64,000 nt of DNA. Origin: Seison nebaliae. Taxonomy: Eukaryota; Rotifera; Pararotatoria; Seisonacea; Seisonidae. Position numbers and translations under genes: made by a program. Location: contig JALJEE010002292.1 of the NCBI GenBank assembly GCA_023231475.1, forward strand, positions 1 to 64,000, read 5' to 3'. The first letter of the stretch is position 1, and each line of letters starts with the position of its first letter. Shown here piece after piece: positions 1 through 8,953 of this stretch. Below the pieces are notes generated by a model that worked only from the letters and a program-made list of their open reading frames with translations, did no database searches and was not told where the DNA came from.

Positions 1-774
1 CCGACCTAGTAATTATGATCCATCAGCTGGCCGTTGGTCCGTTGCGGCCTAGTTTCACATTCTTTGCGTGTTTGTCCTGGCTTCTTTATCTTTGATTTAT
101 TGTCCATTATGATGTTGCATACTTTATTAGTTGATGCGTCGCTTAGTGTCATCTGGGATTCTTATATGACTTTGACTGATTACATATAGAAGATCAATGG
201 AAGTGAATGTGACACTATTGATCGTTTCACATGCACTTTCCACCGATAAATTACCTTGACAAATGCGGTAGTGACAAATGCTCAAATTGTGCGCGACTCT
301 ACTTTATTCTTCGAAGATGAAATTCTTAGCGAAAGATATAACGCCAAGTGATCAGAGAGAAGAAATTCTTGAGAAATATAACACTAGGTTATTTCACCCA
401 GAAGCTTATTCGAAATAAGAAAGTGATCGATCCAAGATTTCAGATATTATTATTTTAGATTTACGTTATTGTTAATTAGATGGACTTTCAGATGCAGATA
501 ACCCTATATTGTTGACATTTCATTTACTCATGCATTTGTCATTCGGCTGTCCACATTAATCATCGAACTCTCATGCTTCTTGAACTTCGGCAACTAATTC
601 ACCGGGTCAGACATAATCTCATCTCTTAAAATTAAAAAGCTTGCTTCAAGTTCTTTGATAGTTAGTATAACTATTATTGTCGTAGAGGAATATTTCTGAA
701 TTGCACAATTTTCAAGGAATTAAAAATTATTTTTGATAATTATTTATTAATTAAAATGTTTTGTTGATTATAAT
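1..774. other. Sequence without a recognised gene
   Basis: No frame stays open for long and no domain is recognisable. Around 310-420 two related stretches carry the similar words gaaattcttagcgaaagatataac and gaaattcttgagaaatataacac in shortened form, about 50 bases apart, which hints at a small old duplication or a decayed coding piece. The last about 100 bases are AT-rich and are probably the 3' flank of the minus-strand chitin-binding gene that ends at 775. Confidence 0.4.
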
Positions 775-3686
775 TTAAATACATTGTTGACCACCGGGCA
801 CATTGAGAGGATGATCGCAAATCATTCGATTAGGTGAATAAATCGAACCATTCGGACATCGACGTTGTACCGCTTGATTATGTCCAGATGGGCAGATGAT
901 AAATGATCGACAATCATAGGGATCTGGTAACATTTGATTGTGGAATCCAGTTTGATAACATGGATCCCGATAAGTATCTAAGAAAGAAGAAATTGAAAAA
1001 ATTAAAATAATTTTAAATCTAACTCTGATACATAAAACCACCATTGTCGGTAGGTATATTATTGTTGAGATTATTAGATACGGGCGTTGGATTACCATTA
1101 TTATAGGCATTATTAATATTGTTATTGATATATCCATTACTAGAACATTCGGGAACATTATTTGGGAAATCACAATAATTTTTGTTCGGATTGAAAAATA
1201 ATCCGTTTGGACAAGTTTTCTTTGTTGTTCGTATGTTGTTATCTCCACAATGCCAAAATTGTCGACAATCGACTGCATCCCGTATTAATGTATTTGCAGG
1301 ATAATGATAACAAGGATCAGTTGAATAAACAGGTTGAACTGCAATAACCGGTCTTGGTGGTAATGGTGTTACTGGAACATATATCGGTTGTACAGGTTGT
1401 GGTCTGGGTTGAATTACGGGAGGTAATGGTGTACTTGCAGGTACTGCTATTGGAACATATTGTATTGGATTCTGTACGATTCGTGGAGCACATCCTGGGA
1501 CATTTGCTGGATTATCACATGTTTTGGTGATAGGATTGAAAGCCATATCTCTCTCACAATTCATGACATAGGAGTCAGTGTTGGAATAACATATGAGATA
1601 TTTATTACAATCATGTGGGATAGGTACATATTCACCTTGTCGTACATTGGTACATTCGGTAATAATAGGTCTAACCTCTACAACTGGTTGTACTGCTTGT
1701 ATAGGATTACATTGGGGGACTATAGATTTTGGTTGACAGTTTTGTGTTAATGGATTAAAACCATTATCTCCTGTACATTCTCTCACATTATAATCGCCAG
1801 TGGATGTACAAACTAGATAAGTACTACAACTTAATGGATCAGACACACGCTTACCACCAGATGCCATACTACAAGCCCCACGTCGGGAATCAACTAATGG
1901 TTCAAAGTTACAACTCTTAATGTTTATGGTAGGGGAACATGTATTGGTTTGTTGGTTGAATGCATATCCATCAACACATTTCCTGATGGTAAATTGACCA
2001 TTACTCATACAAGTCAAATATTGAGTGCAATCAAAGGGATCAATGATTTGGGCATAATCTCTCCCATCTAATGCATTTTGACAAGCAGTTTCTCTTTGAG
2101 AACCGGCACACCGAACACTATTTCCTGGACGACATTCACCTCTCTTTTCATCAAAAGCTAAACCGGACGGACATCTTTTTCTCATAAAATTATCATTCTG
2201 GTCGCAAATAATATAGGATTGACAATCGTTAGGATCTGATACTCTTTCTCCTGCATGTCGATTTAGACAGGATGCTACTCTCGATCCATATGCTTGAGAA
2301 TCGGAACAACGATGAACGCTGTTGCGATTTATGCAAGACTGACTATATTCGTCATAAGCTAAACCACTTGGACACGTTCTCAAAGTAAAAGCATTGTTGT
2401 CATTACTTGAACAAACTAAATAATTGGAACAATCATAAGGATCCACTTTCTTCATTCCATTATAAGCATTATTGCAAGCTAACCGTCTTTCATAGCTTAA
2501 TCCGCTCTCAACTACTGGTTCTGGATTATACGGTGGTTGAACTACAGGCTCTTGCACAACCGGCATTTGAACAAGAGGTTCTTGAACTACAGGTTGTTGT
2601 ACTACAGGTTGTTGTACTATTGGTTGTTGTACTACAGGTTGTTGCACTACAGGTTGTTGTACTATTGGTTGTGTATAAACCGGCTGTTGAGGTTGTTGAT
2701 AAACCGGTTGCGGTTGTTGATATATCGGTTGTTGAATTGGTTGCTGGTATGTGGGCTGTTGAACCGTTTGTTGATAAGTAGGTTGTTGAACCGGTTGTTG
2801 ATAGGTAGGTTGTTGAACCGGTTGTTGATAGGTAGGTTGTTGCACCGGTTGTTGAATTGGCTGTTGATATGTAGGTTGTTGGGCCGGTTGTTGATAGATA
2901 GGCTGTTGAACCGGTTGTTGATAGGTAGGTTGTTGCACCGGTTGTTGATAAGTAGGTTGTTGAACTGGTTGTTGATAAGTAGGTTGTTGCACCGGTTGTT
3001 GATAAGTAGATTGTTGCACCGGTTGTTGATAAGTAGGTTGTTGCACCGGTTGTTGGACCGGTTGTTGAACTGGTTGTTGAACGACTGGTTGAACGACTGG
3101 TTGAACGACAGGTTGTTGAACGACAGGTTGTTGAACGACAGGTTGTTGAACGACAGGTTGTTGAGAACAACTAGCAACATTTTGAGCATTATCACAGTAT
3201 CCGATTGCCGGATTAAAACCGTAACCATTACCACATGTTTGAACTACATAATTAGGAGATATATTTCCACCGGTACAAACAACATATCCATGACATTCAT
3301 CATGAGGATTTGAAAGGGAAATTCCTTGAGTTACCCCATTGCACATATTAGTGAATTCATTGTTATACTGGGAAGTTGCTACATTTTTACAATTGGGATT
3401 TTTAGACCGATCGGCGACACAGGCTTCATCGGAAATACTAAATATTGTGCCACTATCACACACTAATGGAATAGCTTCTGGTGTACAAGCTAAATATCCA
3501 GTACAAGTGTTATCCGGATCAATCGCAAAAGTTCCAGCTGGTTGACTAAGACACACATTGTTTTGAGCTTGGGTTGCTAAAAAAGATAAGTTAATGATAG
3601 AATTATTATTCAAATTTTTAAAACAAACCGAAAATTACATTTGTACATGATATTGCCAATAATAGAATTTGAAGATGTTTGGCCAT
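775..3686 (-). CDS. Secreted protein with nine CBM14 (peritrophin-A) chitin-binding domains and a Gln/Pro repeat linker
   Basis: Inferred exons are 3686-3647, 3576-1024 and 977-775, giving 931 residues. Exon 1 encodes a signal peptide (MAKHLQILLLAIS) and ends in phase 1. Exon 2 holds two CBM14 domains, then about 200 residues of QQPVQQPTYQ-type repeats (roughly 2570-3160), then six more CBM14 domains broken by a Pro/Val-rich linker. Exon 3 adds the ninth CBM14 and the stop. Each domain shows the six-cysteine spacing with a D-x-x-D-C-x-x-[YF] core. CBM14 proteins bind chitin in the peritrophic matrix or cuticle and are secreted. The last donor is uncertain: GTTAGA at 1023, or a GT a few codons earlier. 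Both are phase 1. The Gln/Pro linker is low-complexity and probably varies in length between individuals. Confidence 0.9.
2570..3165 (-). repeat. Coding tandem repeat QQPVVQ / QQPVQQPTYQ
   Basis: DNA with a period of about 15-30 bases encodes a Gln-Pro-Val/Tyr-rich linker between the second and third CBM14 domains. Because of its periodicity, other frames on both strands stay open too; those are not genes. Confidence 0.85.
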
Positions 3687-3886
3687 TTTAAAAGAATAAT
3701 TCTGTCTTAACAGAATCTTCGAATGTTCTTATTACTAAATACATTTAAAGTTTTTAGTAAAAAATATTTACGTTCTGCTCATAATATTGACGAACGACTT
3801 ATGATAGATACGAGAAAATTCAACAATTTGCATCAACAAAACTCTTTCAAATTTATTTCGTTCTCTCATTTTTCTGATTAGCAATT

Positions 3887-4263
3887 ATGGTTCCCAAATT
3901 TATTTACCTTCTCGTTCTTCTGCATTTTGCTTCACAATGTTCAATTTTATCTTTAATCATCTATTCTAATATATTCGTTTTCTTTTAGATTATTGTTCGC
4001 CGGTAGATAATACTTCCACTCAAATTATAAACTTTTGTAAGTCAATCAACAAAAACAGTTTACAACAGAACATTCTGGACAATAACTGCAATAAATATGT
4101 CATTTGTTTAAAGAAAGCGCCATACTATATCTCGAAGGAATGCAAGAAAAATTTCTCGTTCCATCCTCGTTATAAAAGATGTACGAATAGCTGGTTGGTT
4201 CCTGGTTGCGGTTTAAAGACACGTGAAGGGAAACTGGTACCTCGTTTGAAAAGGTTAAACTGA
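3887..4263 (+). CDS. Small secreted single-domain CBM14-like chitin-binding protein
   Basis: Two exons, 3887-3938 and 3989-4263, give 108 residues. Exon 1 is a signal peptide (MVPKFIYLLVLLHFASQ). The intron (GTTCAA...TTTTAG, 50 nt) is phase 1, as in the two flanking chitin-binding genes. Exon 2 carries one domain with cysteines in peritrophin-like order: YCSPV, NFCKS, NNCNKYVIC, KECKK, KRCTN and VPGCG. It ends in a short basic tail (LVPRLKRLN). The first part of the domain is longer than usual and the D-x-x-D-C signature is weakened to LDNNCNKY, so chitin binding is inferred. The gene is divergent from the nine-domain gene, with the two start codons about 200 bases apart. It lies about 1 kb upstream of the Gly/Asn-rich gene. 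Confidence 0.75.
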
Positions 4264-5252
4264 ATATATATGAAAAATTTTGTTCTTGCTTCCTATAATA
4301 TAATTTCACTGGTTTAATAAATCTTCTTATTCACTATATCTTTGAATATTTTGCAAATGATTTGAAGTAAATAATTTGACTTACAATGTAAAACGACAAA
4401 GTTAAAGTGTAAATCCCAATTAAACTTGATAATTGTAACCTAAAATAACAATAACATATGCCACAGAACCATATGAATTTCTATCGTAAAATACATATAT
4501 CCGAAAGGTAACAGATATTTCCAAATTTTGCTCGACAAAAATTAAATTTCAATTAAACTAGATTATTTAGTTTAGGACCATTATTGTTCATGGATTATGA
4601 TATCCAAAACTGAACTTACAGCCTTTCTTCCACTTTCACAAATTTCGATCCGCCGATATTAGTCTTTAATAAAATTCCAACCTATAAATTTAATAATAGA
4701 ACTTTCAGCTGAATCAGTATCAATTTTAAGTTCTCTATCACTGTTTTACGATAACATAAGATGAGTTAAAACAGTTTGAAATTATTATTACATATCTTAC
4801 CATATTGTTAAATGGTTATTGTTTATTCTATTATAAAATTATCGAATTATAAACAAGTTTAAGTTTAACTGGTTATAGTTGTTATATGAATTAGTTATAT
4901 TGGAATGATAAACATTGGAAATTAAATTAAAACATGATAATTATCTTTCAGTTATCCCTTGTCAGTTAGAAATCAATTTACAACGAAATGAAACTTGAAA
5001 TGAAGTGACCAAAAAATATTTACTAAACTTTAGAGGTTCCCTAATAGTTATCGATATGTAGACGCTAAGTTATATAATATTTTTAAGAAGGAAAAACAGA
5101 AAAAATATCTAGCATGAGAAGCAATTCAATAAAAAATTCACATAATAATGTTAATATGATAATTAAATAAACAATATTTATTAAAATAAATAAAAATAAA
5201 AAGTGGATATATATAAGTCATCATATTCTTCAATATATCATCGAAACTTAAA
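4264..5252. other. AT-rich intergenic stretch
   Basis: About 1 kb between two chitin-binding genes on the same strand. An AATAAA-like signal (ttaataaa) occurs near 4313, shortly after the first gene. No further coding, RNA or repeat signal was seen. Confidence 0.5.
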
Positions 5253-6930
5253 ATGAAGTATCTATTGTTATTGATAATATCAACTTTCTATTGCTCAAGT
5301 TTTTAATTTTAGCTGTTTCTTTATAAATAATCCACTAACAATTTGATAGGTTATCAATCTAGTGCCGGTGAGGCATGTAGAAGGTTGAGACCCGGTTCCT
5401 CTTTAGCTGATGTTACAAGACCATGTCGAGGATATGTTTTGTGTTTAGGAGTCCCACCTTATTATCTTTCGAAAACCTGTAGCAACGGTATGGCTTTTGA
5501 TCGAACTAAAGGTCATTGTAGAAATGCCGCCAGCGTAGCTGGATGTCAAAACTATGCGCCAGTCCAATCAGTTGCTGTTCAACCGGCAATAATGCAACCA
5601 GTAGCTCAACCAGTAGCTCAACCAGTAGCTCAACCAGCAGTTCAGCCAGTTATGTCTGTTCCTTTCCAACAACCTACCTACAATTACCAAAACCCAAACC
5701 AATTTAACCGAGCTCCTAATGCTGCACCTTACGGTAGTCAAAGTTATCCAAGTAATGGTGGTTATCCTGGTAATAATGCAGGATATCAAGGAAATAATGG
5801 TATGATCGGACGATATCCGGGAAATAACGGTATGAATGGAAGATATCCAACTAATGGGGGAAATAATGGAGGCTATGGAAGAAACACCGGAACTAACCAG
5901 TATCCCAATAACGGCGGCTACAACGCAGGTAATGGATATCCCAATAACGGAGGAAATAATGGAGGTAATAGATATCCAAACAATGGTGGGTACAATGCCG
6001 GTAATGGATATCCCAACAACGGAGGTAATAATGGAGGTAATGGATATCCTAACAATGGAGGAAATAATGGAGGCAATAGATATCCAAACAATGGTGGAAA
6101 TAACGGTGGCTACAATGCAGGTAATGGATATCCCAACAACGGAGGTAATAATGGCGGTAATAGATATCCCAACAGCGGAGGTAATAATGGCGGTAATAGA
6201 TATCCAAACAATGGTGGAAATAACGGTGGTTACAATGCCGGTAATGGATATCCCAATAACGGCGGTAATAATGGCGGTAATGGATATCCTAATAATGGAG
6301 GTAATAGATATCCAAACAATGGTGGAAATAACGGAGGAAATAACGGAGGTAACGGATATCCTAACAACGGAGGAAATAACGGAGGTAACGGATATCCTAA
6401 TAATGGAGGGAATAATGCTGGTAATGGATATCCTAACAATGGAGGTACCAATGGAGGTAACAGATATCCAAACAATGGTGGAAATAATGGAGGAAATAAC
6501 GGAGGTAACGGATATCCTAACAACGGAGGAAATAATGCTGGAAATGGATATCCTAATAATGGAGGAACCAACGGAGGAACCAATGGAGGTAACAGATATC
6601 CTAATAATGGAGGAACCAATGGAGGAACCAATGGAGGTAACAGATATCCTAATAATGGAGGAACCAATGGAGGAACCAATGGAGGTACTAATGGGACTAA
6701 CCGAAATCCCGGAACTAACGGTGGAACTAATGGAACTAATGGGACTAACCGAAATCCCGGAACTAATGGAGGAACCAATGGAGGTACTAATGGCACTAAC
6801 CGAAATCCAGGAACTAACGGTGGAACTAATGGAGGAAACAATGGAGGTTATTTCGTTTTAGTAAATTTATATTAATTTTGTGAACATTTTAGGAACTGGA
6901 ACCAACAACAACAATAACAACAACCCATGA
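5253..6930 (+). CDS. Secreted CBM14 protein with a long Gly/Asn-rich tandem-repeat tail
   Basis: Three exons, 5253-5298, 5350-6846 and 6893-6930, give 526 residues. Exon 1 is a signal peptide (MKYLLLLIISTFYCS) ending in phase 1. Exon 2 starts with a single CBM14 domain (GEACRR ... CRGYVLCLG ... KTCSNGMAFD ... VAGC). A short Gln/Val/Pro linker follows, then about 370 residues of YPNNGGNNGGN repeats that drift into GGTNGGTNG and NRNPGTNGG toward the end. Exon 3 adds GTGT, seven Asn and Pro before the stop; the phase-1 splice joins GGA G to GA ACT. The combination suggests a chitin-anchored structural or gel-forming matrix protein. Repeats of this kind resemble silk- and glue-like proteins in composition only. 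An AATAAA signal lies near 7002. Confidence 0.85.
5900..6845 (+). repeat. Coding tandem repeats YPNNGGNNGGN and GGTNGGTNG
   Basis: More than twenty imperfect repeats of about 18-33 bases, with GGATATCC and AATAATGGAGG words recurring. The 3' third switches to an ACC/ACT-GGA variant. The array keeps several frames open on both strands, which accounts for the long spurious Met/Ile-rich and Pro/Leu-rich translations here. Confidence 0.9.
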
Positions 6931-7143
6931 AAAGAAGTATGATAAATTAATAATATGTTTATTATTTCTCATTGAACCATCCATTCTATTATTACAAAAA
7001 TTAATAAACTGAAAATTATAAAAATTGAAAGTTTTTCAATGGACAGACAGAATAGTATTTTGTGATTTTATGTTGATTTAATCCGTTTGAAATCTATCTT
7101 TTCGTTTCTCCTTCACTTCTGTATCATATTCTTAATGCCTTAA

Positions 7144-8049
7144 ATGGATGCAGCTACAATAGGAAACAACATAGCTAGTTTAGCACAAAAGCGAATTTAC
7201 CAGTACCGAACTAATAGGAAAGCATTAAAACAACTCAATCGTATACGCGAACAGAATGGAGAGAAATATAATATTACTTCTAAATTAATACAACCAAATG
7301 TCTATGGATTACGTTTAACTGCCTCTTATCCTTTATTACTGAAGAAGTTGTGTACTAGACACAAGGTGCCTGACGAATTGCGACATTCCAGTGATATACC
7401 AATGAGACAGAAATCATATTTAGAACGACGATGTAGTTTGAATGATTTATGCGACGAAAACAGTTGTGTCGCCACCAAATATTTTCGAGGTAATCCTTCT
7501 TTTCTTAATTTCTCTTTGAGGAATACTGATCCTGATAGTTTTGAACTGCGTCAAAGACGTATTTATGATGCTCTAGATCAATTGAATGACACGATTATTG
7601 AGCGTAATAATAATTCTCCACAAAATCAATGGACACTTATTCCATTCAATGTTTTCATTTCAGAACGACGTATTACTCATCAGCAACAACGAGATCATCA
7701 ACGAGAACTGACTGAACAACGAGTTCTAGTTCGTCGTCGAAATACTCGTCGTTCTCTCGAACATTTGCAATTTCAACCACGAAGACATCAATATTTGGAT
7801 TATGTTAGGCAAGCTGAGAATACAGCGAACCGTCAATACTTTTTTATGCTCACACTATTCATATTTTCCTTGACAATCATTTCGTCCTTAATTCTCTTAT
7901 ACATCTTATTCCGAACACTTCGAATCTCTCCTGGAAAACGACGACGATTTATCGAACATCTAATTCGAAAAATGGTGAGACATTTCCATGATTCTACAGT
8001 TAATTCTGATAGACAAATAGACGAAACATTTATGTCAAATTTATTTTGA
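7144..8049 (+). CDS. Hypothetical single-pass membrane protein, 301 residues
   Basis: One uninterrupted frame from an ATG. The first about 230 residues are hydrophilic and very Arg/Gln-rich, with a cluster of four Cys near residues 98-109 (RRCSLNDLCDENSC). A strong hydrophobic segment at about 233-256 (FFMLTLFIFSLTIISSLILL) is followed by a basic tail, RISPGKRRRF. There is no signal peptide at the N-terminus, so it may be tail-anchored or type II. The family is not recognised. The stop is only 15 bases from the stop of the convergent gene on the other strand. Confidence 0.7.
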   Translation: MDAATIGNNIASLAQKRIYQYRTNRKALKQLNRIREQNGEKYNITSKLIQPNVYGLRLTASYPLLLKKLCTRHKVPDELRHSSDIPMRQKSYLERRCSLNDLCDENSCVATKYFRGNPSFLNFSLRNTDPDSFELRQRRIYDALDQLNDTIIERNNNSPQNQWTLIPFNVFISERRITHQQQRDHQRELTEQRVLVRRRNTRRSLEHLQFQPRRHQYLDYVRQAENTANRQYFFMLTLFIFSLTIISSLILLYILFRTLRISPGKRRRFIEHLIRKMVRHFHDSTVNSDRQIDETFMSNLF

Positions 8050-8064
8050 TTTAAAAAAATTTTT

Positions 8065-8727
8065 TCATATTGATTTCTGCCATTTCTTATACGAACCATT
8101 ATTTAATTCAACTAATTTTGGTTCGCAGTAATGCATCGTGTAGCAACGATAAGGATTATAGTCACCCTTCGTAATAACTAAACCGTGTGCAGGTCCACCT
8201 TTGAAAGAATTAAATTATTTTTTTGAATTTGAAAAAAAAAAACTTTCTTCTTCTCGATCATTCATCAATCCCAAAAGCGTCAAAATTGACCGTATAACTG
8301 TACCGAACATACTTGCGAATCCATAGGCTACTTTATTTTTAGTTTCAAAAAAATCTAGTGCAGGAGGATAATGATCTTCAATTGCAATGACGTTGTCTAT
8401 CGTCGATGCAGCTAAACTACCTTGATCATAACATGTTCCGCTAATAAATGAGGCGCTACTTGTAAAACCAGAAGTGGCCGACTGTTTTCGATTTGAAGAA
8501 TTCTTATTATTACTCGACGATTTCCTGCAGGATATTCGAACGGATTTCCCTCTGAAAAAATCGCTTCCTTTCCCTAACTGATTCTGGTTAGTGTTGAGGG
8601 GATCTTTTGACGAATCGTTCTTATTCGATGCACTATTGACACAGGACAGTTTACTACGAAAACGTCCAGTTAAACGGAATGGACCTGCAGCAAAATCCGA
8701 ACAAGTAGAGTTGGCTTCTTCTTCCAT
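8065..8727 (-). CDS. Hypothetical protein, 205 residues, two exons
   Basis: Exons are 8727-8244 and 8198-8065, joined by a 45-nt phase-1 intron (GTTTTT...CAAAG). Without the splice the first exon would run into poly-Phe and a stop. With it the frame continues as GPAHGLVITKGDYNPYRCYT to a stop at 8065. The N-terminal half is Ser/Asn/Lys-rich. A hydrophobic stretch (YGFASMFGTVIRSILTLLGL) lies near residues 133-152. The start is the first ATG (MEEEANSTC); the frame is open a little further upstream without another ATG. The family is not recognised. Confidence 0.6.
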
Positions 8728-8953
8728 AAGACGAAAAGAATTTGACTTAAGCAAAAAAGAAAAGAAGAAAAGAATAACCTGGAGTAAACATGACTATCGT
8801 ACTAAAACTAATTTACTTCGCATCGAAATGAACCAAAAGAAAAACTGAAAAACTTCAATTAGGTTTAAAATTAGAATTCTCTATCGAATAATTCATTTTA
8901 TTAGTTTGAAAGTTAAAAAAAAATTTAAACAAAAATAAAAAATATTTCTATTT

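Noticed and set aside
2537-3313. Long plus-strand frame rich in Leu/Arg (and two further frames on the minus strand)
   Set aside because: It is the shadow of the Gln/Pro-coding tandem repeat; the minus-strand CBM14 frame has domain structure on both sides and explains the DNA.
5836-6861. 341-codon Met/Ile/Glu/Thr-rich plus-strand frame and a 203-codon Pro/Leu-rich minus-strand frame
   Set aside because: Both are out-of-frame readings of the Gly/Asn repeat; periodic DNA keeps all frames open.
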